Shown piece after piece: positions 6,734 to 16,220 of a DNA stretch of 64,000 nucleotides. The notes beneath the pieces were generated by a model, which was given only the letters and a program-made list of their open reading frames with translations, was not told the origin of the DNA and made no database searches. The position numbers and the translations under genes were made by a program. Source of the stretch: Parasutterella secunda (lineage in GTDB: Bacteria; Pseudomonadota; Gammaproteobacteria; Burkholderiales; Burkholderiaceae_F); contig NZ_JAMBLT010000004.1 of NCBI RefSeq assembly GCF_023336895.1, positions 41,243 through 105,242 of the forward strand, given 5' to 3'. Every line of letters starts with the position of its first letter. Positions within the stretch are counted from its first letter, which is position 1.

Positions 6734-8020
6734 TTAAATACTGGCCACTTTTTCAAAGGCCACCTTAGCTGCTTTAACGGTTTCGTCAATCACCTCATCA
6801 CTATGGGTGATGGAAACAAAACCTGCTTCAAAAACAGAAGGTGCGAAATAAACCCCTTGATCCAACATGCTATGGAAGAACACATTGAAGCGTTTGGTGT
6901 CAGACTTCATTACGTCTGCAAAACCTTCGGGACACTTATCCAAGAAATAAAGTCCGAACATACCACCGACACTTCGAGCCGAGAAGGTTACGCCGACTTG
7001 GTTGGCAGCAGCTTTCAAACCTTCAATTAAACGAGATGTCTGAGCAGAGAGCCGATCGTAGAAACCCGGCTGTTGAATAAGTTTCAAAGTGGCTAGGCCG
7101 CACGCAACTGCAACAGGGTTCCCGGAGAGTGTGCCAGCCTGATAGACGGGACCGCAGGGGGCAATCTTTTCCATGACATCGCGTCTGCCGCCAAAGGCTG
7201 CCACGGGCATGCCGCCGCCAATGACTTTACCAAACATTGTGATATCAGGAGTCACGTTGTAGAGACTTTGAGCTCCGCCCAATGCGACTCTAAAGCCAGT
7301 CATGACCTCATCGACAATCAAGAGCGCACCGTATTGAGTACAAAGCTTGCGCATGGTTTGAATGAATTCCGGTTTGCCCGGAACCATATTCATATTGCCG
7401 GCTACCGCCTCCACGATTACACAGGCGATGTCGTCTCCGTAACGCTTAAAAGCATCTTCAAGCTGAGAGGGATTGTTGTATTCGAGAACAAGCGTGTGTT
7501 CCGTTACACCGGTGGGAACGCCCGCAGAACTCGGGTTGCCGAACGTGAGCATACCGGAGCCGGCTTTTACCAAAAGGCTATCGCTGTGGCCGTGGTAGCA
7601 ACCCTCAAATTTAATAATCTTATTGCGTCCCGTAAAGCCGCGTGCAAGGCGAATGGCGCTCATGCCCGCTTCAGTGCCAGAACTTACTAAACGCACTTCC
7701 TCAATAGAGGGAATTAATTTTTTAATTTCTTCGGCAATTAAAATTTCTCGTTGGGTAGCGCAGCCGAATGTCAGGCCCATATCGACGGCTTCGTGTACGG
7801 CTTTAATGACTTCGGGGTTGTTGTGTCCCAAAATCATGGGGCCCCATGATCCGATGTAATCAATGTAGCGTTTGCCGTCCTCGTCCCACATGTAGGGACC
7901 CTGGGCTTTTTTCATAAATCGGGGAGAACCGCCGACTGAGCCAAAGGCTCTGACGGGAGAATTCACGCCGCCCGGAATGCTTTGACGGGCGCGTTCAAAT
8001 AATGAATCATTCGTATCCAT
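6734..8020 (-). CDS. hemL: Glutamate-1-semialdehyde 2,1-aminomutase
   Basis: The PLP enzyme that converts glutamate-1-semialdehyde to 5-aminolevulinate, the C5 route to haem. The length (428) and sequence are canonical: N-terminal [34 protein letters not shown], the cofactor region [17 protein letters not shown], and the Schiff-base lysine in [18 protein letters not shown]. It ends with [17 protein letters not shown]. The start has AGGAT just upstream, and that ribosome site overlaps the stop of the preceding PagP-OmpW gene 9 bases away, so the two are co-transcribed. Haem made here would serve, among others, the cytochrome b of the hydrogenase. Confidence 0.97.
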   Translation of the reverse strand: MDTNDSLFERARQSIPGGVNSPVRAFGSVGGSPRFMKKAQGPYMWDEDGKRYIDYIGSWGPMILGHNNPEVIKAVHEAVDMGLTFGCATQREILIAEEIKKLIPSIEEVRLVSSGTEAGMSAIRLARGFTGRNKIIKFEGCYHGHSDSLLVKAGSGMLTFGNPSSAGVPTGVTEHTLVLEYNNPSQLEDAFKRYGDDIACVIVEAVAGNMNMVPGKPEFIQTMRKLCTQYGALLIVDEVMTGFRVALGGAQSLYNVTPDITMFGKVIGGGMPVAAFGGRRDVMEKIAPCGPVYQAGTLSGNPVAVACGLATLKLIQQPGFYDRLSAQTSRLIEGLKAAANQVGVTFSARSVGGMFGLYFLDKCPEGFADVMKSDTKRFNVFFHSMLDQGVYFAPSVFEAGFVSITHSDEVIDETVKAAKVAFEKVASI

Positions 8021-8029
8021 TTTTAATCC

Positions 8030-9187
8030 TTAAAAGGCGTAACCCACACCTAAGTTAAAGCTCGTGTTGGCAGGCTTGAAACGTCCGTCAAGGGCTTCGT
8101 TTTCATTAATTTCCACATTGTGGAAGTGCGGGAAGTTAACGGTCATGTCACCCATTACACGCAGATGATCCGTAACCGCCCAGGTAAAGCCCGTTTGAAC
8201 AACAGGATTGATGCTGTGTTCTTTGTAGTCACCGCCGTCTTTTGCTTTCAATTCAGAATAAGCAGCACCGGCGCCGACATGCATGCGCATGGCATCCAAC
8301 ACTTCAAAGTGGTACTGAAGCATTAAGTTGGTATTGGTCAGGCGGTATTTATTAACCGTTTTACCCGGAGCATTTAAATCATGTTCGCTTCTTTGATAGC
8401 TTAAATCCCAAGCCCAGTGGCGATCCATGAAATGGCGAATACCAAACTTATAGCCGGAGTCGGAGTCTAATGTGAATCCGCCCGGCACGTCGCCGCCTCC
8501 GTCAGAGAGGTCCGTTTTTACCCAAGAGCCCTGTGCGTAAAGTTCGGTTGTGTTAGACCACGCTGATGCAACACTATCGGGCCACGGGGAGAAGCGTCGA
8601 GACTGATCGTCAAATTCAATCTTGGAGAAGAAGAAAAAGACGTTAGAAACCGGAATGTACGTGGCGTACACATTAAACCAATCAGTGCCGGCACTGACAA
8701 GAGGAAGCGGAACTGGAATCGGCAACCAGTTGTAGTCTTGACGGAAGGTTAGACCGGCAGTGTAACCCGCTCCCAAATGAAAGCCGGAATTGGCAATGGG
8801 AAAACGGGCGACCCAAGCGTAGCCCATAATGGGTTCAAACTCATAATGGGAATCGCGGAAAAGCATCATATACATTAAGCGTTCATTACCGTGTTCATCG
8901 ATGATGCCTCGGGAAATACCAGCCCCAAACGGATAGGCGTTTTCTTCATCACGGTTGTCGTAGTCCCAGCGGGGATGATTGGTATAGGCCGGAACTAAAA
9001 GACCAGTACGACCGTGTTCGATAATGTCATGCATACCATTTAACTGATTGCCGACAAAGCCTGCGTCCGGATAGGGGGAGACAGCACCGGGAAGGGTTTC
9101 GACGAAACTGTCGAGAAAGCCGGCATGAGCGGCAACAGCGGCCAGGGAGAGTGAAGTGGCCAATGCAATTTTTTTCAATGAGGGCAC
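8030..9187 (-). CDS. PagP-like lipid A palmitoyltransferase barrel fused to an OmpW-like barrel
   Basis: An outer-membrane protein of 385 residues with a signal peptide (cleavage after AAHA, residue 22). Residues ~45-192 follow E. coli PagP closely: VPAYTNHPRWDYD (PagP PAITWHARFAYD), GAGISRGIIDEHGNERLMYMMLFRDS, FEPIMGYAW, GFHLGAGYTAGLTFRQDYNW and PIPVPLPLVSAG, with the last strand near FFFFSKIEF. The catalytic residues His33, Asp76 and Ser77 of PagP are present as H71, D112 and S113. After a Pro/Ser/Trp linker, residues ~215-385 look like a second eight-stranded OmpW-type barrel (SGYKFGIRHFMDRHWAWDLSY; RMHVGAGAAYSE) ending in the terminal Phe of BAM substrates (NLGVGYAF). PagP adds palmitate to lipid A. 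PagP is normally a single ~160-residue barrel, so the fusion is unusual. The GTG start has AAAGGAG upstream. It is followed by hemL in the same transcript. Confidence 0.85.
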   Translation of the reverse strand: MPSLKKIALATSLSLAAVAAHAGFLDSFVETLPGAVSPYPDAGFVGNQLNGMHDIIEHGRTGLLVPAYTNHPRWDYDNRDEENAYPFGAGISRGIIDEHGNERLMYMMLFRDSHYEFEPIMGYAWVARFPIANSGFHLGAGYTAGLTFRQDYNWLPIPVPLPLVSAGTDWFNVYATYIPVSNVFFFFSKIEFDDQSRRFSPWPDSVASAWSNTTELYAQGSWVKTDLSDGGGDVPGGFTLDSDSGYKFGIRHFMDRHWAWDLSYQRSEHDLNAPGKTVNKYRLTNTNLMLQYHFEVLDAMRMHVGAGAAYSELKAKDGGDYKEHSINPVVQTGFTWAVTDHLRVMGDMTVNFPHFHNVEINENEALDGRFKPANTSFNLGVGYAF

Positions 9188-9448
9188 TGTGTGCTCCTTT
9201 GTATTTTGTTTGTTAAGTTTTGGAAAATGTTCAATTATTTCATGTTTTTCCCTCTTTCTCCACCTCTTTGATAAGTGACTCTTTCAAATGACTGCTGAGA
9301 GTATCACAGGGGGCAAACGGAGGCAGGTTTTAGTTCAGGGATTTTCCTGTGGGCAGAAAGTGTAAACAGTAGGATACTTAGCAGTGATGAGAAAACGTCA
9401 TTAAGAACGCTCATCTCATAGGATTTTTAACCTCGAAAGGAATTTTCT

Positions 9449-10729
9449 ATGTCTTTACTTGAATGGTTGGCTATAGCTGTTACGATTGTGACGGTTTACG
9501 CTTTGATCAAGCGCTATGAAACGCGTTTGGTGCTTTTTACCGCTGGTTTTGTGCTTTGCTTGGTGTCTTTGGATCCAATCAGTGCCTTGAATTCGTTTGC
9601 CAAGTCCATGACCAACAATTCGTTGGTGATGAATATCTGCTCATCGATGGGTTTTGCTTTTATTGCCAGTTACACCCAATGTGACCGCAGTCTTGTTCAC
9701 TATTTAGCATCGCCCATCCGCGGTTTGGGTGTTCTCCTGATCCCGATCTGCACGATCGTGACCTTCTTCATTAACATTGCTCTTCCGTCTGCTGCCGGTT
9801 GTGCTGCTGCTGTTGGTTCTACTTTGATTCCGGTGATGTTGCGAGCCGGTATTAAACCTGCCGCTGCCGCAGCCGCTGTGATGGGCGGTACGATTGGCTC
9901 TTTCCTTTCTCCTGGCACATCCCACAATGCGTTCGTAGCAGCTATGGCCAACATCGAAGTCATGGAATTCATTGGCTTCCATGCTGTATGGTCTATTATT
10001 TCCGCATCGATCGTTGTTGTCGGTATCCTTCTGGTTTGCCTGGTTTTGGGAGACCATAAGGGTAGCAAGACTGAGACAGCTCAAGCTGTTGCTCAAACGG
10101 ATGATGACGGCTTTAAGCCCAGTGTTCTAAAGGCAATCATGACGCTCATCCCGATCACGATCCTCGTTGTTGGTAACGTTTGGGTTCCCGCTATCAAGAT
10201 GGGTGTGGCTCAAGCCATGGTCTTGGGTGCCGTCATTACTTTGTTGGTCGCTTATGCTATGGACCGTACCAATCCTCAAGAATTCTCCAAGAAATTCTTC
10301 AACGGTATGGGTCAAGGATACGCTGATGTGATGGGTATCATCATCGCCGCTGGTGTGTTCGCTGCCGGTTTGCGTGCTACCGGTTTGATTGATACGTTCG
10401 TTGACGTATTGAAGCATTCAAATGACATCGCCCGTTGGGGCGGTTCCCTTGGTCCGTGGATCATGGGTACGATTACTGGTTCCGGTGACGCTGCCACGAT
10501 GGCCTTCAACGAAGCTGTGACGCCGCATGCTCCTGAATTTGGCATGGAAGTTAAAGCTCTAGGTGCCCTAGCCTTCTTAACGGGTGCTTTGGGTCGTACG
10601 ATGAGTCCGATCGCTGGTGCTATGGTTGTTGTCGCCGGTATCGCTATGGCTAATCCGATGGACGTCGTCAAACGCACCGCACCGGGTTGCACGATTGCTG
10701 TTTTCGTATTGGCTTTGTTTATGGTCTAG
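9449..10729 (+). CDS. dcuC: DcuC-type anaerobic C4-dicarboxylate carrier
   Basis: An inner-membrane transporter of 426 residues with about 10-12 hydrophobic segments. It has the DcuC family pattern, including FINIALPSAAGCAAAVGSTLIPVMLRAGIKP split over two helices, GGTIGSFLSPGTSHN, and near the end TGSGDAATMAFNEAVTPHAPEFG and GALGRTMSPIAGAMVVVAG. DcuC carriers export succinate or exchange C4-dicarboxylates during fumarate respiration or fermentation. This agrees with an asaccharolytic, anaerobic, hydrogen-using life and with the hydrogenase cluster in this window (inference). ATG 9449 has AAAGGAA upstream. The gene is monocistronic, with a hairpin terminator after it. Confidence 0.92.
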   Translation: MSLLEWLAIAVTIVTVYALIKRYETRLVLFTAGFVLCLVSLDPISALNSFAKSMTNNSLVMNICSSMGFAFIASYTQCDRSLVHYLASPIRGLGVLLIPICTIVTFFINIALPSAAGCAAAVGSTLIPVMLRAGIKPAAAAAAVMGGTIGSFLSPGTSHNAFVAAMANIEVMEFIGFHAVWSIISASIVVVGILLVCLVLGDHKGSKTETAQAVAQTDDDGFKPSVLKAIMTLIPITILVVGNVWVPAIKMGVAQAMVLGAVITLLVAYAMDRTNPQEFSKKFFNGMGQGYADVMGIIIAAGVFAAGLRATGLIDTFVDVLKHSNDIARWGGSLGPWIMGTITGSGDAATMAFNEAVTPHAPEFGMEVKALGALAFLTGALGRTMSPIAGAMVVVAGIAMANPMDVVKRTAPGCTIAVFVLALFMV

Positions 10730-10760
10730 TCAGAACGGCTAAAGTTAGCAAAGTTTGAGA

Positions 10761-10808
10761 AAGGGGTTACAGAAGTCCCGTTATCAGAAGGGACGCTGTA
10801 ATCCCTTT
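10761..10808 (+). terminator. Terminator after dcuC
   Basis: AAGGGGTTACAG (10761-10772) pairs with CTGTAATCCCTTT (from 10796), allowing one G-T pair, and is followed by a T run. Confidence 0.85.
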
Positions 10809-10981
10809 TTATTTAAACAAAAAAATTTCTAACTCAAAAAAAACAGGCCTTTTTGCAAAGAAATAAGGAGTGTCGAATAGGTCTAAAGAAGACTTTGACA
10901 ACACTCCCAAATTAGTCAGAAATAAAGTGCAATAATCGATGTGCCGCCGATTGAGAAGAGGGTGACGGCGTCCCTCGCAGA

Positions 10982-11719
10982 TTATTGAACGCTTTCTTTG
11001 ACGCGGGCAAGGAAATCGCTGAAAATTCGCTTCATTTCTTCGTGATCCGGCCACATATTTTCTGGATGCCATTGCACGGCAACGATAGATGCACCCTCCG
11101 TGCCCTCTATACCTTCAATGACTCCATCGAGGGCGACGGCTGTAACCTTCAGTCCCTTGCCCAGATCTTTGACGGCCTGATGATGGCGTGAATTAACCTG
11201 AGCCGTTTCTCCAAGCGTTTCAAATAAAGAAGAACCTTCGGTCAGGCGTACTTCGTGCACTGGGTAGTTCCCAAGCGCTAATTGTGAGTGTTGGATATAA
11301 GAATCGGAGCACTGAGTCGTCAAATCTTGCCAAACTGTTCCACCGAAAGCGATATTGATCACTTGGCAACCGCGACAGATGCCGAGCATGGGCTTACCTG
11401 CAGCATGGGCGGCTTTGGCCATGCCGAGCTCGAAAACATCGCGTTTGTAGTTTGTGCGGCCGAGTGCACGAACAGGTTGCTGACCGAAAAATCTCGGATC
11501 CACATCAGGCCCACCCGGAATAATCAAACCATCAAAAAGGTCAACAAAGTCTTCCGGAGTAGCGTTATGAACATCAGCAAGAATGATGGGAATCGCGCCG
11601 AGCTCGTCAATCACCTCCACCAACTGACGCGGTGCAAAAGGAGCGAGTTTGTGATTGATGACGTGGGAAATTTGTGGCAACGTATCGGCCGTAATGGCAA
11701 TGCGCATCTTCTTCATCAT
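10982..11719 (-). CDS. PuuD-like gamma-glutamyl hydrolase (peptidase C26, class I amidotransferase fold)
   Basis: A 245-residue cytoplasmic hydrolase of the family that cleaves gamma-glutamyl bonds, as in gamma-glutamyl-GABA in putrescine breakdown. The nucleophile elbow is PMLGICRGCQVINIAFGG. The catalytic His-Glu is in AVQWHPENMW. The substrate region GLIIPGGPDVDPRFFGQQP is typical. No other putrescine genes are adjacent, so the true gamma-glutamyl substrate is open. It is transcribed away from the symporter gene to its right; the 5' ends are 187 bases apart if the later symporter start is used. Confidence 0.88.
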   Translation of the reverse strand: MMKKMRIAITADTLPQISHVINHKLAPFAPRQLVEVIDELGAIPIILADVHNATPEDFVDLFDGLIIPGGPDVDPRFFGQQPVRALGRTNYKRDVFELGMAKAAHAAGKPMLGICRGCQVINIAFGGTVWQDLTTQCSDSYIQHSQLALGNYPVHEVRLTEGSSLFETLGETAQVNSRHHQAVKDLGKGLKVTAVALDGVIEGIEGTEGASIVAVQWHPENMWPDHEEMKRIFSDFLARVKESVQ

Positions 11720-11906
11720 AGTTTCCTTTCTTGGTAAACCTTGAAGGTCAATCTGTCTATGTTTTGTTGGCGTAAAACCAGTTTCTCAGTTTATCACCAA
11801 TCTTTTGCAGAAAAGAGAGATAGTCAGAAGAGCCGTGAAGATTCTAAAGTTTCTGAACTTTTTCGATACAATCAGAACTCCATCTGACGTTTGCCGGATC
11901 GTCCCT

Positions 11907-13250
11907 ATGCTTCTTGCTTTACTTTGTTTGTACATCTTTTTGTTAATTGTTTTGAGTGTGTATCGCTCTAAACAAACAAAAGAACAAAATGCTCGAAATT
12001 TTTTAACGGCAAGTGGCGGCGCCAGCGCCATACTCTGTGCCTTATCTTTGGTTAGTACCATCATCGGAGGCTCTGCCACGCTCGGTATTGGTGCTTTGGC
12101 TCAAAAGATCGGAACAGCTGCTTTTTGGTGGCTGGGGGTCGGTGCAATTGGGCTCTTTTTGCACGGTTTGTGGATCGCCCGTGCGATTCGTTCAACAGGA
12201 GCTTGTACTTTACCCGATGTATTGGGGCGTCTTGTGGGCAACGGTGCCAAGCGTTGGAGTGCTTTTATTATCGTGGTGAGTTGGGTAGGGGTAGTTGCCG
12301 CTCAATTCACGGCGCTTCGGACTTTATTGACAGATATTCTGCCCTCATCACAAGGGGAAGTGCTTTATTTACTTCTGACGGTGGCCATCGTGTTACACAC
12401 GGCTTTTGGCGGACAAAAAGCTGTTCTTCGTACAGATGCCATGCAGACAGCTCTTTTAACCGGTGGGTTTGTCTCGGCAGCCCTTTGGTGCCTGACAAGC
12501 TCCAGTGTCGACTGGGGCGCAATTGATCCGATTCCTTTTAATGATTCGTTTGGTGCTTGGGATTGGCTGAAGCTTGCTCTTTTGGTGGGCGTCACTTATA
12601 TGGTCGGGCCTGATATTTTTTCAAGAACATTTGCTGCATCCTCTAGCCGCTCGGCCTCATTGGGAGCATGGGTGGGATCCGCACTTTTATTGGTTTTTGC
12701 CGTCATTATTACGTTTTTGGCAATGAGCAATTTGTCGGCAGCCAACCCCTTGTCTGGGTGGCTTTCCGATGCCTCTGTTATGCCTTCTTTTATTAAAGTG
12801 GCTCTGGCGCTGGGGCTGGTAAGCGCTTTAGCGGGATCGGCTGACACGGTTTTATTGTCTGCAGCGGGTATTGTAGAAAAGGATCTTCTTGATGGGGACC
12901 AATCATCACGGTTGCGCCGCTTGATCGCATTGTTTGGTTTTGGAGCGGTTTTACTGACTTATCAATCCTCGGACATCATCGGCTGGCTCTTATATGCGTA
13001 CGCTCTATTTGTGCCGGGGGTTGCAGTGCCCCTTTTGGTACTGCTCTTAAAGAAACAGGGTTCGGTCAATAAACGTATCTGGCTTGTCGGAGCTATTATT
13101 GGCGGCGCTTTGGGGCTGGCAGGGAATTTAACGGGCTGGCCACTCGCCATCGTGGGCGTGGTTTTGTCTGCCATGTTTGCCTGGTTTTCCAAGACGAGTC
13201 AGATGGAAAATCCATCTGTGATCCCGAAAAGAGAAAATTCGTTAAAATGA
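11907..13250 (+). CDS. Sodium:solute symporter family (SSS/SLC5) transporter
   Basis: An inner-membrane carrier with about 12-13 hydrophobic segments. Diagnostic stretches are FLTASGGASAILCALSLVSTIIGGSATLG near the N-terminus (the family's unwound first helix), GGQKAVLRTDAMQTALLTGG (a strong SSS signature), and LALGLVSALAGSADTVLLSAAGIVEKDLL in the sodium-site helix. The substrate is unknown. The frame is open from 11805, but residues 1-34 would be a charged leader unlike the family and ATG 11907 starts directly before the first membrane helix; I prefer 11907, although no strong ribosome site is visible there. The gene ends two bases before the rnpB region. Confidence 0.85.
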   Translation: MLLALLCLYIFLLIVLSVYRSKQTKEQNARNFLTASGGASAILCALSLVSTIIGGSATLGIGALAQKIGTAAFWWLGVGAIGLFLHGLWIARAIRSTGACTLPDVLGRLVGNGAKRWSAFIIVVSWVGVVAAQFTALRTLLTDILPSSQGEVLYLLLTVAIVLHTAFGGQKAVLRTDAMQTALLTGGFVSAALWCLTSSSVDWGAIDPIPFNDSFGAWDWLKLALLVGVTYMVGPDIFSRTFAASSSRSASLGAWVGSALLLVFAVIITFLAMSNLSAANPLSGWLSDASVMPSFIKVALALGLVSALAGSADTVLLSAAGIVEKDLLDGDQSSRLRRLIALFGFGAVLLTYQSSDIIGWLLYAYALFVPGVAVPLLVLLLKKQGSVNKRIWLVGAIIGGALGLAGNLTGWPLAIVGVVLSAMFAWFSKTSQMENPSVIPKRENSLK

Positions 13251-13258
13251 GCGCCTGG

Positions 13259-13568
13259 CAAAGTCCGCCACGACGATCGCGGGAACCATTGGTTCACGAG
13301 GAAAGTCCGGACTCCATAGAGCACCGTAGCAGCTAACGGCTGCCTGCCGCAAGGTACGGATTAGAGCAACAGAGACGAGCCGGCGTTAGGGTCGGGTGAA
13401 ACGGGCAATCTCTACGGGGAGCAACATCAAATAGGCAACCGCTGATCCTGCTCGGGGAGGTTGCGGGTAGATGGCTTGAGGCAAGGCGCGAGTTTTGTCC
13501 TAGATGAATGATTGTCGGTCGAGGATGCTTTTTCTCGAAACATAATCCGGCTTATCGGTGGGCTTTGT
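13259..13568 (+). ncRNA. rnpB: RNase P RNA (bacterial class A)
   Basis: The RNA subunit that cleaves the 5' leaders of pre-tRNAs. Universal elements are in order: GAGGAAAGTCCGGACTCC (13298-13315), AGAGCAACAGAGACGAG (P4/J region, from about 13363), AGATGAATGATTGTC (from 13502) and AATCCGGCTTATCGG (13544-13558). The 5' CAAAGTCC and 3' GGGCTTTG close helix P1, which sets both ends to within a few bases. At about 310 nt it is shorter than the 377-nt E. coli RNA, so some peripheral helices are reduced. It starts directly after the symporter gene, so either its promoter is inside that gene or it is processed from a longer transcript. Confidence 0.95.
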
Positions 13569-13669
13569 CTTTCCTGTCTTTTTTTCAAAAACGCATTCTT
13601 TTGCCTTTAGGCTAAAAAATCTTTCCCGTTCTTATACCGTCCGTTGTTGGGTGGAGTAGGATTATCGAC

Positions 13670-13772
13670 GCTAAAAACGTTTGATTCAATCAAACCTAAA
13701 TGATCAACGATCTCTCGTTAGGTCGCACGCGGATGAAGGTATCGGTCAATGCTTTCATCCGCGTTTTTTTTG
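13670..13772 (+). ncRNA. Structured, terminated stretch downstream of rnpB: trailer or small RNA
   Basis: No gene is present here. Three stems follow each other: GTTTGATT-C-AATCAAAC (13679-13695), AACGA-TCTC-TCGTT (13706-13719), and a strong terminator ACGCGGATGAA.../...TTCATCCGCGT (13727-13763) with eight T residues. The layout resembles a short RNA ending in a rho-independent terminator. No convincing promoter was found right before it, so it may equally be the 3' trailer and terminator of the rnpB precursor. Confidence 0.45.
13727..13771 (+). terminator. Rho-independent terminator (rnpB transcript or a small RNA)
   Basis: A long GC-rich stem, ACGCGGATGAA pairing with TTCATCCGCGT, is followed by TTTTTTT. 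Confidence 0.9.
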
Positions 13773-13803
13773 AAAAAATTCCCGAAAGGTGAAACCTTCC
13801 GGG
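13773..13803 (-). terminator. Terminator of the feo operon
   Basis: On the minus strand CCCGGAAGG and CCTTTCGGG pair around TTTCA, followed by AATTTTTTC. A second GC-rich hairpin (GGCGGC.../...GCCGCC, about 13810-13834) lies between it and the feoB stop. Confidence 0.8.
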
Positions 13804-13854
13804 GCAAGTGGCGGCAAGGTGCCCATCGCCGCCTTTTTCAGAGAAAGAAAATAA

Positions 13855-16203
13855 TTAGGCTACAGGAATGATCGGAATAATTTTCGGACCTTTCCCGGCA
13901 TCTTTTTTTGCCATGCGCTTCATCCAGCAATACATACCGTAGAGGATGCCAAGAGCAATCACTATGCAGACGATTGAATAGACTGGTGCAGCGGCAAAGT
14001 TAGCCACACGGTAAAAGATGGTGGCGGCAGAGTAGCCGAGCGCCAATGTCCAAGCGCAAGCGAAAATTGTCCATTTTGTCCCCACTTCACGATAGATCGC
14101 AGCAACAGCGGCTACACACGGGACGTAAAGCAAGACCATCAGGAGGTAGGCAAAGACCGCGGAACTAGAACCAAACAAAGTTTTGATCGTGTCAATTGTG
14201 CCAAGGGATACGCCTTGCTCTTCGGCAGCAGAAGCTTGATCCGAGAGATCATCAACGTGGATACCTAAGGGATCCGATAACGCTCCGGCTAAACCGGCGA
14301 AGTTTTCACCGATTGTGCCAACCGCTTCAGAGAAGGTATCCGAGAGAGAGAATCCTCCTTCTTCAGCAGGCTCATCACCGGTTGCGGCAGCTTCTTCGTG
14401 AGCCTTATCAACGGCTAATGTGTCGTAGAGCGAATTAAGCGTACCGACTACCGCTTCTTTGGCGAAAATGCCGGTAAACACACCGACGGCGGCAGGCCAG
14501 TTCTCTTCCTGAATGCCCATAGGTTCAAAGACCGGAACAATGGTTTTGCCGACTTGCGAGAGAACCGATTTTTCACTGTCTTCATTACCGAAGGAGCCGT
14601 CTGTGCCCATGGAATTTAAGAATGCCAGACATGCCACGATAACAACAATCACTTTACCGGCACGGAACATAAAGGTGCGGACACGATCCCAGGTGCGAAG
14701 CATTACGCCCTTGAGAGTCGGAATGTGGTACGGCGGCATTTCCATGACAAAAGCGCTGGCAGCGCCGGGAAGAGCCGTACGTTTTAAGAGATAACCCGTC
14801 AAGATGGCAGCGGCAATGCCGATGAGATAGAGACCAAAGACCAGGTTTTGACCGTTTGTCGGCCAGAAAGCTGTGGCAAAGAGAACGTATACCGGAAGGC
14901 GTGCACCGCAGCTCATAAACGGCGTCATCATGACGGTGATAATGCGGTCACTGGCGCGGTCCATTGTGCGTGTGGCCATGATGGCGGGCACGTTGCAGCC
15001 AAAGCCGACTAAAAGCGGGACAAATGCTTTGCCCGGAAGTCCGAGTGCACGCATGAGGCGGTCCATAACGAATGCGGCACGAGCCATGTATCCGGATTCT
15101 TCCAAAATGGCTAAGAATAGGAACATGAAAAAGACCACCGGAATGAAGGTGGAAATGGTTTGCAGACCACCACCGATACCGTTAGACAGAAAGACCGTGA
15201 GCCACTCAGGCGTTCCCCAAGAGGCAAGAAGTTGTCCCAGACCGTCCACAAAGATGCCGCCCACTAAAATATCGAAAAAGTCGATGAAGACAGCGCCGAA
15301 ATTTTGGGTAAAGAGGAAGGTCAGGTACATGATCAACAAAAAGATCGGCAACCCCATCCAACGGTTCAGGATGATGCGGTCGATACGGTCGGTCAAGGTA
15401 CCCGTGATATCGCCTTCGCGGATGACCACTTTTTCAACGATTTGGGAGACTAACTCGTAGCGGGCATTAGTGATTTCAATATCGGTGTTGCCTTCAAAAT
15501 GCTGATCTGTTTCTTGGACAACTTGATGCACTTTTTCGAGATTAATGCCTTCGAACTTATCCTCAATGCCCGGAGCATGTTCAAGAAACTGTATGGCAAA
15601 CCAGCGGCCGTTTTCTTTAAGTCCCAATTGAGCGGAAATGAGATCGGCTGCCTTTTCAATCACTTCGTCATACTGAACGGTGACTTGTGTTGTGACGGGC
15701 GCATCGAGAAACTTCACCAGAGCTTTCTTAAGTTCCTCTACGCCTTTGTTGCGGTTGGCAACCAGACCAATAACTGGGCACCCCAGTTGTTTTTCCAAAG
15801 CACCTAAATCCAGTTTGATTTTGTGTTGTTTAGCAATATCGAGCATGTTGACGACAACGATCATCGGTACATGCATTTCGATTAATTGACTGGTCAAATA
15901 GAGGTTACGCTCCAAGTTGGAGGCGTCAATAATATTGACAACTACCTGTGCTTCGCCGCTTAAGAGATAATCGCGAGCGACAATTTCATCTTCGCCAGAG
16001 ACGGATGTCGGGGTCACTGAATAAATACCGGGCAAGTCCACAACTTCAATATCGTGGTCTTCGAAGGAGAAATTCCCGGTCTTTTTATCAACAGTGACGC
16101 CCGGCCAGTTACCGACACGCTGTCGAGAACCAGTGAGAGCATTAAATAACGTTGTTTTGCCGCAATTGGGATTGCCGATAAGGCTGATGATATGTTGACT
16201 CAT
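13855..16203 (-). CDS. feoB: Ferrous iron transporter FeoB
   Basis: The G-protein-coupled inner-membrane permease for Fe2+ uptake. The N-terminal GTPase domain has G1 GNPNCGKTT, the G3 region VVDLPGIYS and G4 VVNMLD. Next comes the helical guanine-dissociation-inhibitor-like region, then the permease domain with the two Gate-type repeats: FVPLLVGFGCNVPAIMATRT, and AVVGTLNSLYDT further on. It ends with a basic GKGPKIIPIIPVA tail after several membrane helices. ATG 16203 is chosen because AAGGAG lies 9 bases before it; the ATG at 16221 would come before the ribosome site. It is the last gene of the feo operon and is under the Fur-like box at 16755-16773. Confidence 0.97.
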   Translation of the reverse strand: MSQHIISLIGNPNCGKTTLFNALTGSRQRVGNWPGVTVDKKTGNFSFEDHDIEVVDLPGIYSVTPTSVSGEDEIVARDYLLSGEAQVVVNIIDASNLERNLYLTSQLIEMHVPMIVVVNMLDIAKQHKIKLDLGALEKQLGCPVIGLVANRNKGVEELKKALVKFLDAPVTTQVTVQYDEVIEKAADLISAQLGLKENGRWFAIQFLEHAPGIEDKFEGINLEKVHQVVQETDQHFEGNTDIEITNARYELVSQIVEKVVIREGDITGTLTDRIDRIILNRWMGLPIFLLIMYLTFLFTQNFGAVFIDFFDILVGGIFVDGLGQLLASWGTPEWLTVFLSNGIGGGLQTISTFIPVVFFMFLFLAILEESGYMARAAFVMDRLMRALGLPGKAFVPLLVGFGCNVPAIMATRTMDRASDRIITVMMTPFMSCGARLPVYVLFATAFWPTNGQNLVFGLYLIGIAAAILTGYLLKRTALPGAASAFVMEMPPYHIPTLKGVMLRTWDRVRTFMFRAGKVIVVIVACLAFLNSMGTDGSFGNEDSEKSVLSQVGKTIVPVFEPMGIQEENWPAAVGVFTGIFAKEAVVGTLNSLYDTLAVDKAHEEAAATGDEPAEEGGFSLSDTFSEAVGTIGENFAGLAGALSDPLGIHVDDLSDQASAAEEQGVSLGTIDTIKTLFGSSSAVFAYLLMVLLYVPCVAAVAAIYREVGTKWTIFACAWTLALGYSAATIFYRVANFAAAPVYSIVCIVIALGILYGMYCWMKRMAKKDAGKGPKIIPIIPVA

Positions 16204-16220
16204 TACTGCAAACTCCTTCA

